Source: Microvelia longipes
Lineage: Eukaryota > Arthropoda > Insecta > Hemiptera > Veliidae
Direction of reading: 5' to 3'
Assembly (NCBI GenBank): GCA_018340805.1
Contig: JACMZG010001908.1
Location: 12,515,912 to 12,579,911, forward strand
DNA length: 64,000 nucleotides
In this document: positions 12,530-26,345 of the stretch, piece after piece
How positions within the stretch are numbered: the stretch's first letter is position 1
How the letters are laid out: each line of letters opens with the position of its first letter
Program-made: the position numbers and the translations under genes
The notes under the pieces: model-generated
What the model saw: the letters and a program-made list of their open reading frames with translations, nothing else
The model's database searches: none
What the model was told of the DNA's origin: nothing

Positions 12530-12715
12530 TAAGATTAGCAAGAGGCCTTTTATACATGTATGTATAAAACAAGAGGCCTTTTATACATGTATGTATAAAA
12601 CAAGAGGCCTTTTATACATGTATGTATAAAACAAGAGGCCTTTTATACATGTATGTATAAAACAAGAGGCTTTTTATACATGTATGCATAAAACAAGAGG
12701 CCTTCGTCCTCAGCC
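12530..12715. repeat. 31-bp tandem repeat array
   Basis: Five units of AAGAGGCCTTTTATACATGT plus ATGTATAAAAC, spaced 31 bp from 12541. The last unit runs into a GC-rich patch, AGAGGCCTTCGTCCTCAGCC. The AAGAGGCC word also opens the GC patch at 34951. Confidence 0.93.
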
Positions 12716-12959
12716 GCTCAGCTCCTACATAGCTATCGACTAAATGACGTCATATGTTATGTTATCATTTATTCTTCAAAAAACGTGATTTGATTACATT
12801 ATGTCAATCAATGTCATAATGTTTTGTTTGACATATATATGTCAATCAATAAAACATAAACTAACACTGACAATAAATGAAATTTTATTATGAGAAAATA
12901 AAACTTCGCATTTTAGTGGACTATATATAGTATTATATGAGTAAAAAATTACAGCCCAA

Positions 12960-13190
12960 TCTAACACTAGATAAATATTTGTGATTTTTGAAAAGTTGTT
13001 GAGTCATTTTATTGTGGGTTAATGACGTCACACATATTTTTTCATCAGCAATAGGGTTGGGGACAAGCAACAAGGTTGATTTTTGTACAAAGTTTCATTT
13101 TGATCCGAGAAAGCGTTCGAAAGTTATCGTGTCCCATAGAATCCTAAGTCTCGTACATACGGGATATATATATAAATATATATAATGAAT
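12960..13190 (+). repeat. Stand-alone copy of the TGACGTCA core module
   Basis: Contains TTGAGTCATTTTATTGTGGG, TGACGTCAC (13023), AATAGGGTTGGGG, AAGGTTGATTTTTGTACAAA and TTCGAAAGTTATCGTG, then a short (TA)n. Order and spacing match the internal part of Family B (about 19205-19375) and, more loosely, Families A and C. It is probably a truncated element. Confidence 0.7.
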
Positions 13191-13934
13191 CAGGGTGGTC
13201 CCCCTTTCAAAAAATCTACCTCCCCTACTCCCTACCACCTCTAACGACCTCCCCTCTATGACCACAATAACATAAGCTCAGTTTTTCTTTGAATATTCGC
13301 TAAAAAGATAACTGCTTAGAGTCTTGAGGCTTATCAGGATTACACCAGCAGGTACAATCTATATTGGTAAATCACCGTTGATCTCAAAATAATTACTTTC
13401 TCCTATATTTAAAACAACTTATGAGATACAATCAAAGCACAATCTAGATTGTAAACCCTAGATCACTATGTTGCAGAAGGTGTTAAGATTGAAATTGATA
13501 AGACTGACGTTACAAAACTGGCAATTACAAGACTGACGCCTTCTTAACAACCTCGATCAGGATAAGGTAAGGGTCGTGTTTTAACTGATAGACAGTAAGA
13601 AAACTTTGGAAAAGTCAGTACTTGAGTGAATCATAGATTATGAGGTGAATATGAAAGAGACAGCTCTCTAGGACGTGAGCTCTCAACTCTCTAGGGCTTC
13701 TCTCCCCTACCACCATATCAACAAAACTCTACCGAAATTTAATTTCTAAATGTTATAAATTCTCATCACGCTCGCTCGCTTTACTCTCTTGCTTATACTT
13801 TACGAAGTAACAACCCTATTTCTACCTATATCTGTCATTATTTAATAAAACTCCCTTAAAAGTCCCGACTACAAAACATTGTGAGCAGATTGCAAATATA
13901 ATAACTTACAAGTCGTTAAATTTATACTGCTAAA
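13191..13934. other. No gene; C/T-rich start
   Basis: 13193-13265 is strongly pyrimidine-rich (CTACCTCCCCTACTCCC type). The rest is AT-rich and nothing is supported in it. Confidence 0.5.
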
Positions 13935-14640
13935 CCTCGTTGAACTTTCTTCGCTCGTCCTCAGATAGTAAATAAATCCGTTTCATTCCCAGCGGTCACC
14001 CATCTAAACACTGAACACGCTCGATGGTGCTTAATTAAAGTAATCCAACAAAAATCATGGATGTACTTGTGTAAAGGTATACTCTTGTACAGAATTCCAG
14101 CTGAAGGGGATTATATCCCCTTCAGTCAGTCAGAGGGATTACTTTCCCCAGAGTTTTTACAAATTTTTAAAAAACGTATTTAAGTCAATCGATTAATATT
14201 GAGATAATGCTGATTATGAAATGAACTTGGCACATAGTTAGTCTTATAGATAGGTACATGCGTGCCAAATCTCATATTGATCGTAACATTATTCCGCAAT
14301 TTTATGATTTTTCAAAATTTGTTCTGAGTCATTATTGTGAATTTTTTAAATGAAATCTTTAAAAAATATTTTCCGAATAGCACAACTACACGTTTATACT
14401 GATTTTTGTACAAAATTTTAACTCTCTAACATAAATACACTGGGAGCTACGATGACAACAGACACAGTCACACATTCAGACAGACAACTTCATAAAAACT
14501 ACTTGGTTTAAAAAGGCCTGAAACAAATAATTCCGGTTACACTCCGGTTTCGAATTTTTCTTACTTTTTCCGGTTTCGAAGACAATACTTTTCTTTTCTC
14601 ACATGCACCTACGGTATAAACGAGGAAAATTAAAAAATAG
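13935..14640 (-). mobile_element. Family A element with 5S-like segment, near full length
   Basis: Read on the minus strand it starts at about 14640 with CGTTTATACCGTAGGTGCA. It runs through CTCCCAGTGTATTTATG, TACAAAAATCAG and the region around 14225-14350. It then reaches a 5S-rRNA-like segment at 14038-13983, including TTTAGATGGGTGACCGCTGG. It ends near 13940 with TCTGAGGACGAGCGAAG. Element parts are in the same order as in the plus-strand copies. There is no open frame, so it is non-autonomous. Confidence 0.8.
13983..14038 (-). promoter_or_regulatory. 5S-rRNA-derived Pol III promoter-like segment
   Basis: On the minus strand TTAAGCACCATCGAGC is followed by TTCAGTGTTTAGATGGGTGA and CCGCTGGGAATG. 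This corresponds to box A (AAGCNNNNTCGGGC), the intermediate element and box C (GGATGGGTGACCGCCTGGGA) of eukaryotic 5S rRNA genes. Only the central and 3' part of 5S is present, so it is not a 5S gene. In SINE3-type elements such a segment acts as an internal Pol III promoter. Confidence 0.72.
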
Positions 14641-15385
14641 TATATTATGCTACTAGGCAGCAAAATGGAATCTTGAGACGAGTTTTCATCAATGTCAACA
14701 ATGTTTCTATGTTCATTCTCCTTATTAATTATCTGATTCATTATGATTATTAGCAACTTTTCGTTTGTTTATAAAAGTTATCATTTATATACGTTTTATG
14801 CTACCTTCAGCCTTTATTTAAACAAAATAAAGGAACACAAAAAAAACCGATGACACAAATTTGACAACTCATCGTAAAAAATTAAAACAAGCCGTAGATA
14901 TCAGGGTTGCCAACTTTATTTTTTTAAATTATATTATAATGTTTTTTGTAAAAAAAATACTTATATGATAACATTAAAAAAATATAAAAAAATAAACTTA
15001 AAGAATCATTGCTCACAAAGTGAAAACACTAAAATTTACTTAATAACCTGCAACATAATAACCTCAAATAATTTGATTTCTCCTCCTAGGTAGTTTTGAC
15101 TTTCTTACCATTTTATTTAAATGTACCATAACTCCCTAGGAGGTTTTGTATTACCAAGAAATTTTCCCGTACTGTTTTTAAATATTTTGTTGACAGTGTA
15201 GGCAAAATGACATTTTGCAGCTTAAAAACAGTTCGGTAATGAGCAATTTTGCAGCCGTAAGTAGATAAAGAAAATTATTTAGTCAATTTGAAAATAATTC
15301 AAGGCTACTTACAATCGTGAATAGATAAATCATAAACTAACCTAAAACATAAAACAAATATATATTTATACTATCGATATAATAT
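14641..15385. other. AT-rich stretch, nothing recognised
   Basis: No gene or repeat supported. CCTAGGNAGTTTTG is seen twice (15087, 15136) and GGCAAAATGACATTTTGCAG near 15202 is partly palindromic. Confidence 0.5.
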
Positions 15386-15857
15386 TTTTACTTTTCCTCA
15401 TTTATACCGTAGGTATAGAGAAAAATTATTGTGTATGCCGAAAAATTCAAAACCAGAATAAAACCGGTATTATCCGTTTCAGGTGTTTTAAAGGCCTCTT
15501 GAGTGGTTTTCTCAAAGTTGTCTATCTGTACGAGGTGGTTAGAGGTGTGCGTGTGTGTGTCTGTTATCATCGTAGCTCGTATGTATTCATGCTAAAGAGT
15601 TGAAAGTTTCGTTTTAATATAACAAGTATATCTATGGTTTTTGTTGGATCATAAAAGTTATGATCACGTTAGCATTGAACGTGGTTAGTGCTGTATGGGT
15701 GACCTCTGAGAATGATAAGGATGCATTTAAAATCTGAAGACGAGCCAAGCAAGTATAAATTTGGCGAATTGTATACTCTGAGGACGAGCGAAGCGAGTCA
15801 GAAGAATGGAGGATAAGCGTAGCGAATCCAAGGCACCCCGTACCTGATTTTTGTAGA
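15386..15857 (+). mobile_element. Family A element with 5S-like segment, internally deleted
   Basis: Begins with ACTTTTCCTCATTTATACCG, passes the GT tract and CTGTTATCATCGTAGCTC, then jumps to TTGTTGGATCATAAAAGTTA and the 5S-like segment (15650-15714). The tail has GGACGAGCGAAGCGAGTC and GGATAAGCGTAGCGAATCC and ends GGCACCCCGTACCTGATTTT. The TGACGTCA core is missing, so this copy is shorter than the minus-strand neighbour. Confidence 0.82.
15650..15714 (+). promoter_or_regulatory. 5S-rRNA-derived segment
   Basis: GTGGTTAGTGCTGTATGGGT plus GACCTCTGAGAATG parallels GGTTAGTACTTGGATGGGTGACC of 5S rRNA. It is more diverged in the box A part than the copy at 52980. Confidence 0.6.
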
Positions 15858-17214
15858 TATGTTACGGCAGCGATACTTGAACATTCTAAAAATGATAGAG
15901 AAGTTTAAAAGTTTGTTCTACCGGAGAATGTTACAACATTTTGTGTATGGTTTGAGTCGGTAATGCAAAAGTTCTAAGAAGAATAGTGGAAATGTTATCC
16001 CTAATGGATTCCATACAGCAAAGAAGATAAACTGGTTGTCCACATTCTTCATCGCTAGGGACTTCTAAAATCAATATTTGAAGGTATTGTAGGACAAAAC
16101 AGTAGAAGGTGGTATCGTCTTGAGTTTGTCGCTAGGATGTATAACAAAGTCAAATGTAAATTACATTATGATTTTAAAACTCTAACCAAGACCAGAGAAG
16201 GTTGAAAAGCTACAACAAAACAAATCTTCTCTAGAACAACAAGTAATATCATTCGAAAGGGTCGTTAGATAATTGGTGGATATAAGTGGTTCAGAAACTA
16301 GAATCAAAAAAGCAACATTACAAATAATTTTTAACTAATTAATAACTAACTATATATTCCTTTTTCTCTTTATAGAGATATTTTGTAAAAGACAAAACCT
16401 GGTACAGCGTTATAGCTTTAAACACTTGTATTGGGATTCAATGACAAGATGAGAAATCTGATGAAAAATTCATATGATGTACTCGTAGCATTCACCAGGT
16501 TTTCTTCCAGCATCAGCCTAGCCTGTCATTCAACCTATCTCAAAAGAAATTGCCACCAGTAAAAATCATGGGGTTGAAAATGTCAACATCTCTCAATTTT
16601 ATTTTGATTTAAAAGGTTTTATTGGTGACTTTTTTTCTTAGCTTTTATTTTATTAAAACAAGCTGACAAATATAAAACTTTTATACTTTCACAAATATAA
16701 AAAAATTTCCTTCTCAAATCTTGTAGTTTTGGTCTTGTTAGATAGAGATAGAGATAAGTATAGATTCTTTTAAAAAGTATAAGATTACGAATAAAAAAAG
16801 AATGCACTTTTTAATCGCGTCCTATCATAATCCTTTATGTGATAAGCACAGTAACAAACGTTTCGAGCGAACGTTTATATTAAAGATGATAAGAGAACCC
16901 GACACCGCACAAACTAGTAGCATTCGGCTTAACGCCAATCTTAATTAGCTGACTAGAGTCAGTTCTAGAGTTCACTTCTCTTTCACATTTTAAGTAGAGG
17001 TATCTTAATTATCAGCCTAACCTGTCATCTCAACCTATCTCAGAAAAAATTCCACGAGTAAAACTTGCGGATGCTTATCAAGCATTGAAGATTTATTTAA
17101 TTTAAGAAAACCTTGCCTTAACTAAGGAGTTTTTTACTGTAGACCTTTGTTTAGAACTTAATGTAACTCAACAACATTTTTACCTTTTTTGTTTTTAACG
17201 GAAATTTTAGTCTG
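15858..17214. other. No gene; one direct repeat
   Basis: About 70 bp around CATCAGCCTAGCCTGTCATT (16511) recurs, diverged, near 17010 (ATCAGCCTAACCTGTCATCT). AGCGAACGTTTATATT occurs near 16865. No coding region supported. Confidence 0.5.
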
Positions 17215-17400
17215 CTACTCCTGTTGTTGCCAAAAATATCTATTTGTAAGCAACCATGTAACAATTGTTTATTATGTTAAGTCTTGAAACAGATAAAATT
17301 ATATCGAAAGCTCCGCAACATTAGTTTTATTCATTATTTTGGACCAATTTCTTCTCAAAAGTTTTAAAATAGTGATCCCTATAAATTTTTCTGTCTTAAA
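17215..17400 (+). repeat. Dispersed repeat (Family E), copy 1
   Basis: Matches 38610-38795 in the same orientation. Shared words are TTTATTATGTTAAG, TTATTTTGGACC and CTCAAAAGTTTTAA. Divergence is moderate, and both copies lie upstream of a Family B palindrome. No open frame. Confidence 0.7.
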
Positions 17401-17985
17401 AAAATTTACGACATTCCTAGATCATTTATAATGTGATAATAACACATTGTATCAATGATGTAATACGATATCAGGGAATATAAATTAGAAGCATAGATAC
17501 ACGGTCAGAACATATCACGTTGACATTTCAGTGATCGCAATTAAGAAACAAATTTGAAGACAAAAAGACAGAACAACAAGGTAGGGTAACATCAAAATCG
17601 TGTTTATGAGAGAACAAGATAATATTGAACGCAGACTAAATAATACAAGTATAGAAAGACTTGGTCTGGCTCATTGTTGGGAATGAAATTATCAACAAAT
17701 CTAAGTTGCAACTCAATTAGAAATTATAATTTAAAACAACATGGAACTACATTAGCATGGACAGTAACATGTAGATTAGACTAATTAAACCTAGCATGAA
17801 TGTACATTGTGATATTGAGTGTAACTAGAGAACTAAAGAATATAGTACGTTCTGAGCAAAACGAGAATATACAGAGTCTGTCAGCTAATTAAATTAATCA
17901 TTTATACCAGCTTTAATATTAGAGCTTGATATTGAGACATAGTCAATGTAGTTAGAGCTAAGTAGGGAACAGAGCTGTCTATCAA
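17401..17985. other. AT-rich stretch, nothing recognised
   Basis: No gene, RNA or repeat could be supported between Family E and the Family B palindrome. Confidence 0.5.
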
Positions 17986-18754
17986 CTAAAAATTCTGGCG
18001 CGGTGGTCCGCATGTCGGGCGAATTTCCTTTGGATGCGTGTTTCCGTGCTTTTTACATTATATAAGTTTACAACTACTAAATAAATAAATCCGCCACGGT
18101 GGTCCGCTGTCGGGCGAATTTCATTTAGAATGCGTGTTTCCGTGCTAAACAACCCATTTCTTGCTTATGCAAGAACCATGCCCATTGCGTGGTTCCGGTT
18201 CATGCTTTAGAACCTAAGCAGTTACTCAATCGTCAAGCACTGCTAGTAACTCATTTTGTCTGTATTTTCCAAAGGAAATGCGCTAAAACCTTTAAAGATA
18301 ACTGACTAAGCTTAAAGATAGTAACTAAGCTTTAAACTAGTGCAAATAATAGTGCGTACTTCTAATTTTAGAGGCATAGTTTTATACAACAACTGGATGA
18401 TTATGCGCATTTCCTTTGGAAAATAGAGACAAAATGAGTTACGAGCAGTGCTTGACGATTGAGTAACTGCTTAGGTTCTAAAGCATGAACCGGAACCACG
18501 CAATGGGCATGGTTCTTGCATAAGCAAGAAATGGGTTGTTTAGCACGGAAACACGCATTCTAAATGAAATTCGCCCGACAGCGGACCACCGTGGCGGATT
18601 TATTTATTTAGTAGTTGTAAACTTATATAATGTAAAAAGCACGGAAACACGCATCCAAAGGAAATTCGCCCGACATGCGGACCACCGCGCCAGAATTATT
18701 TTCTAGTTGTAAACTTATATTAAGTAAAAAAAAAACGATAAAAAATTAACGTCC

Positions 18755-18830
18755 CTTCCAGAATTTGAACCCAGGTACCCTGAGTTTGAGTAGTTGCATT
18801 GACTCCGGACCACTGGCATTCAACTCAGAG
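18755..18830 (-). repeat. tRNA-like SINE head in Family B copy A
   Basis: On the minus strand the segment ends with CTGGGTTCAAATTCTGG, a T-arm/box B with one extra T. A possible tRNA-like body precedes it. The better preserved twin is at 40667-40742. It cannot fold as a normal tRNA, so it is read as a tRNA-derived SINE part. Confidence 0.55.
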
Positions 18831-19369
18831 GCCTAAAAAAACATTGAAAACGACACCCTACTCGAAATTTAATTTTTAACGACCGTAATTTTGGTTTTCT
18901 ATAATTTTGTTGTGGTTTTTTCGACTTTTTGGTCACTTAGAGTGGTCGTATCGACTTCGAACCGGTTTCATTCGATTTAGCGCCCAAAATACATCGAAAA
19001 CGACACCCTACTCGAAATTTATTTTTTATCGACCTAAATTTTGGTTTTTGGTAATTTACAATGGTTTTTTGGACTTTTTGGTCACTTAGAGTGGTCGTAT
19101 CGACTTCGGACCGGTTTCATTCGATTCAGCGCCTCAAAAAACATAAATATTGACCTTTTTCGCGGCGAAAAATATTAACCTTGAATTTTGCCGATTTTTT
19201 GAAAATTTTGCTGACTCAGCAAACCGGGTTAATGACGTCACAAAAACCTGGTTTTCAATAGGGTTCGTGTTCTCCCGAAGGTTGATTTTTGCACCAAGTT
19301 TGGTTAAAAAATATTAATCCGTTCGAAAGATAGAGTGTTTACAAGAAAGTGGCTAGAAATACATATATA

Positions 19370-19508
<139 letters not shown>

Positions 19509-19792
19509 AAGTCTCGCGAAACGTATTTTTTCGTCATTCGGGACCTCTAAAACGGATTTGTGTCGTGGTCCGAGGTTCGAATTCCGCCATGACGCCTATC
19601 CCATTAGCCGAATTTCCAAAGGAAATTCGCTAAAATATGCATCGTATAATAAAACAAAACACCTAAAAATGTAACATATAAAATATAAAATAATGCAATA
19701 GAAAACTGTTCCATCATTTAATAAAGATACAAAAAAACAAATTGGTGGTTTCGGCCAAAAATTATAACTCCTTCTAAAATACTTTTTACTTT

Positions 19793-20082
19793 ATTTACAA
19801 ACTAAATTTGTAATAAAACTACTTTTAAAGAAGGCCTAATTTACGACGAAAGGACAAATTTGTGTTTTTATTTTATCTTTATTAAATGATAAAACAGGTT
19901 TCAATTATTTTTTTATATGTTCATATATGTTATTATTTTTTATATTTTATTGTATTATTTTACAGCCGAAAGCTCAAATTTGTGTTTTTAGTTTTACTGC
20001 AAACTAAATTTGTAATAAAACTACCTCTGAATAAGGCCTTATGTACGGCCGAAAGCTCAAATTTGTGTTTTTATTTTATCTG
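19793..20082 (+). repeat. Repeated hammerhead-like units
   Basis: An 85-bp unit occurs at 19793-19877 and 19998-20082, and its 3' part alone at 19964-19997. All carry CAAATTTGTGTTTTT downstream. The best unit shows CTGAATA (20027-20033), a stem II of GGCC/GGCC (20035-20038 with 20047-20050) and GAAA (20051-20054). The self-complementary AGCT (20054-20057) and a C at the cleavage position follow. Position G8 of the core is T, and stem I is weak, so activity is doubtful. Tandem hammerhead units recall animal retrozymes. Confidence 0.45.
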
Positions 20083-20569
20083 ACAACTACATCATAACTC
20101 TTAACTTGTTTAAATAGTTTAGTCCATAATCTCGTATTAATTAAAAATTATTATAGAGTTGAAAAAATGTTCATTGGTCAAAGATGGTTAAATAGTAGTA
20201 TTATGATTATTATTATAAATAATTGAACTAAATTCTCGTTTCACTCTGAGAGAGTCAGAAGTAGAGTTAATAAAAAGAATTAATAAATTCATACAAAAAG
20301 AATTAATAAATTTAACAACAACAAAACAAATAGAAAAGCGAATAGAGTTCAAAATTAATGTAAGAAAACTGATTATTAAAATATTTTAAGTTACATTTAA
20401 TTTGTTTTTATTCCACACACAAACTTTGACATGTTTTTAAAGGAAAAATTAAATTGAAACAGATAATATGAGGTTTTTTTGTCATCGAACCTGACTACAC
20501 CCCCCCCCCTCATTTTCGACACTAGCGCACTCCTCATTCGGTCATGTTATATTATTCGGCCTTTAGGGC

Positions 20570-20685
20570 TATAAAATGTGTAAATCATTTTATAGGATAG
20601 CTACACAGCGAACCCACAGCGGCTATCCTACACAGTGAATTGAGCCGGGGAGAAAAGCCCGGCTATGCCGTAATTATGAATAAAA
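20570..20685. repeat. GC-rich hairpins
   Basis: GGATAGC pairs with GCTATCC (20598-20629 region), then AGCCGGG pairs with CCCGGCT around a GAGAAAA loop. It stands just before the inverted hammerhead-like pair. A run of C lies at 20502-20511. Confidence 0.55.
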
Positions 20686-20698
20686 ACAAAAGTATTTA

Positions 20699-20866
20699 CC
20701 TCTCCACACATTTATACATAAACATTACAGATTATAAGAACAAAACCGGGTTTCAAGCGTTAGCGGTCGTCATGACAAATTGTTTACGTCCTTTAGACAC
20801 TGATTGTGACCGATAACGGTTGAAAGCCGGCTCTGTTATATAAATGTAGTAATGTGTGGAGAGAAT
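20699..20866. repeat. Inverted pair of hammerhead-bearing termini
   Basis: CTCTCCACACATTTATA at the left returns as AATGTGTGGAGAG at the right. The minus-strand arm has the core at 20776-20741: ATGACGA, stem II CCGC/GCTT-like, GAAA at 20754-20751. The plus-strand arm has CTGATTGTG (20800), stem II ACCG/CGGT with loop ATAA (20809-20820) and GAAA (20822-20825). The self-complementary AGCCGGCT (20825-20832) and C20833 follow. A palindromic stem III is the mark of dimeric hammerheads. A related copy is at 38948-39020. Confidence 0.6.
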
Positions 20867-22134
20867 AAACATTCCTGTTTTTAATTATTACTATCCTACA
20901 CTGTCATCTAAATATGGTTGCCTGTCTCTTTTTTCTGATCCCAACCTCAAAAACGTCATATCTAATGAAAATTCGCTGAAAGAAGTCTCTTTAAAGTTCG
21001 TAAAGTTTTTACTTCCAAGACTTAAAAGTACTCAATGACGTCATACTCTCATACCAACAAAACAAAGTATAAAGTCAACCCAACATCCTATTAGCAAGCT
21101 TATAAAAGAATGCTAATTTATACTTGTGTATTTGCATTTGACGGCCCCATTGAAGGCCTTACTAATTGGTTAGAAAGGCCCAAGTGTATCTAAACAAGTA
21201 GTTTTCCAAGAGCTTAGTTATTTCCCTTGTCAGAAATTATGAGTCTGGTTTTCTTTTGTTTCTCCCTACTATGTCATTGACGGTTTATCCTCGTTGTTCT
21301 GCCTCAAAATATTTATCGCATTTTATTATCTTCTATTTCAACAATTTAAGTAATTAAATTCAACCCTTATTTTAGCATTTAATTGGTTTAATTTTTGTAT
21401 TTTATGTACGTATCGTAAAAATGACATAATATTATTTTTAACTTTTTATTAACGATTTTATAGATTAATGGAATAAATAAATAACTTTGCAGTTCCAGTG
21501 CCGTCTGTCCATATTATATTAACCGTTTTTGTGTTTTTTTTTAAACAACAAAAAATAAGGGGAGTCCACTAAGTATAATTTAATCTAAAATGGGGGTCTG
21601 GTAAGTATCATATAATCTAAAGAGGAGGTCCGCTATAAGTATCATTTAATCTAAAAAAAAAGGGGTGCATAGGGCTCAGATATTAGCGAAACCCTGACCT
21701 AATGTACAAAATGTATATTAGATAAGTGAAAATAAGAGTCCTACTCCACGGCGTCGGCATTCAGGCCGCTCCGCGGCTCCCGAGCGTCTCTAAAGCTACC
21801 ATAAGGTTGTTTTTCTTCACCAGTTCGTCGAATCAGTAGTTTAGTAAGTACCATCAAGGAGTATATAGGTATATAGGTATACTATATACTCTTTGGTACC
21901 ATGCTGACTCAATATTAGAAAATTTCCAAACGTATTAGTCGAAACCTGTGTTTTGGTACCAAAAGTATTTGTCAAACGATAAAATTAATGTTGACAATTT
22001 ATAACTTCGTCAATGTGAATATGTTTTCCTTACATTTATATATTTATAGTATTTTATGTGTGCAAAATTTCAGCTTTATCATATTTTGTAAGGTATTATA
22101 TCTAATACAAAATACCGTCTAGGAACAAAATCTT

Positions 22135-22138
<4 letters not shown>
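20867..22138. other. No gene; short tandem repeat
   Basis: Contains TGACGTCA at 21036, an approximately 34-bp unit repeated three times at 21560-21665 (AAGTATNATNTAATCTAAA words) and a GC patch near 21747-21785 with GCCGC-TCC-GCGGC. TATAGGTATATAGGTATACTA lies near 21863. No coding region supported. Confidence 0.5.
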
Positions 22139-22224
<86 letters not shown>

Positions 22225-22642
22225 CATTTAATAAAAGTAAGTATGTAATATTATTTACAATGCGTCGCAAAAAATACCAGCGACAACCTTAGGATTTCAA
22301 TTCCGTTGATTTGTAAAATTCAAGTTTATAAATCTTTAAGAGTAAAGCTACCACAAGCATAAAGGAAATCCACGTTCATACGAAAATCTCCTCAAAGAAA
22401 CATTCTCAGCCCAATCTTCTTTATAAAGAAGTTTATCCCACTTACTAAAGAACTCGGAACACTTGAATGAATCCCCAAGTTCTAACAATAAGTATTTTTA
22501 TATTATCCCTAAGATACACTTTCTTATCTGGTTGATCTTAGGGTCTCTTATTCCTTAATATGTTATAAGAAGCTTTATTAAAAAAAGATACAAAATCATT
22601 TGAAATCTTTTGCAATCTGAACTTTTCAAAAATATAAATAAA

Positions 22643-22676
<34 letters not shown>

Positions 22677-24252
22677 TTTTTATTTATTTAATACATACAT
22701 AAAAATATATACATATATATACATATAATATATACATATTATTTTTACTTTTCCTCATTTATACCGTAGGTATATAGAAAAAGTGTTCGCAAGAAATCCG
22801 AAACCGGGATCTCACCTGTTTATCCGTTTTAAGTGTTGTTAAGGCCTCCTAATTGATTTTCACGATGTTGTCAGTGTGTAAGTGTGTGTGTTATGACAGT
22901 AGCTCTCACTGTATTTATGATAGTTTTTAAATCTGTTATTTTTTATGTTTGATACTTAGAGCGAAGTATACACCAATATACTAAGTAATAATTTATACTG
23001 TGTTATAATGCATATTATGTATCAATGTAATAGTGTATGCTAAATAATAATGTACATTATATAATAAGTACACTATGTAATAATCTATACTAGTAATAGT
23101 GTATACAATGAAATAATGTACACTATGTAATAATCTATATTATGTAATAGTGTATACTATATAATAATGTACACTATGTAATAATCTATACTATGTAATA
23201 GTGTATACAATGAAATAATGTACACTATGTAATAATCTACATTATGTAATAGTGTATACTATATAATAATGTACACTATGTAATAATGTATACTATGTAA
23301 TAGTATACAATGTTAATAATGTACTATTAATAATCTACATTATGTAATAGTGTATACTATTATATAATAATGTATACTATGTATAATGTAACTATGTAAT
23401 AGTTATAATGTAATAATGTACACTATGTAATATGTACACTAAGTAGTAATAAATACTATGTAATAATCTATACTATATTTAATTATGTACACACGTAATA
23501 ATCTATAATATGTAATAGTGTACACTCTGTAATACTGTAAACTATGTAGTAATGATTACTATGTATTAAATTACACAATGAATTTTAATGAACTTATAAA
23601 TTTGAATTTTGAATTTGCCATATAGACTTAAATGACAATGTTAAATTTAGAATAGGAGTGACTGGTAATCTGTCTTGCCTAGAGAGGACAAACAAAAACA
23701 ACAATTACAAACAGACAATAGGGCAAAAGAAAAACAACAAACAACAACAGACAATTAGAAATAGGAAATAAGGAAGCCTGAATCTATACTTCCCAGCATG
23801 TTTAAACACGCTTAAATTCATTTAAAGTGCACACAAAACACATCGGAGTTTAATGAGTAAAGATAAGCTGATGAAACCGTTGGAATGAGTATCATTCTGG
23901 CAGGAGTCTCTAATCCTTCTTACGCGAAATTTCTTAACTTATTTACGAAATTATTTCCCTAAAATAGAACATTAAGAGGGTTTTAATCTAGGCAAAGTAA
24001 AATAGAACAATAATTTGAATAACAACTTATATCAAAAAGTAGAATAAGGTTTAAAGAACGCAACAAGCAAAAATATTCACATAAATAAAATAGATAATTA
24101 AACAACTTACTGTATAAGCTTATATTCATTATATTATATTATATTATTATTCATCTTTAAAACATTTTATAACCTATATAAATCATAAGGTATTTACTAT
24201 TGCGTATATTTACAACAATAATTATAATCGGAAAAAAGCGTGAAATATTGCG
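22139..24252 (+). repeat. 2.1-kb segmental unit, copy I
   Basis: Starts with a (TA)n array (22139-22216), then AATGCGTCGCAAAAAATACC (22259) and (ATT)n near 22645. A Family A 5' piece (22742-22925) and a 17-bp array follow. It ends at GCGTGAAATATTGCG before the next (TA)n. Copy II repeats all of it in the same order about 2.2 kb later with few differences. No open frame of note. Confidence 0.93.
22970..23580. repeat. 17-bp tandem repeat array in copy I
   Basis: Units such as ACTATGTAATAATCTAT and ACTATGTAATAGTGTAT alternate, so the real period is 17 bp with a 34-bp or longer higher-order pattern. Confidence 0.9.
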
Positions 24253-26345
<2,093 letters not shown>

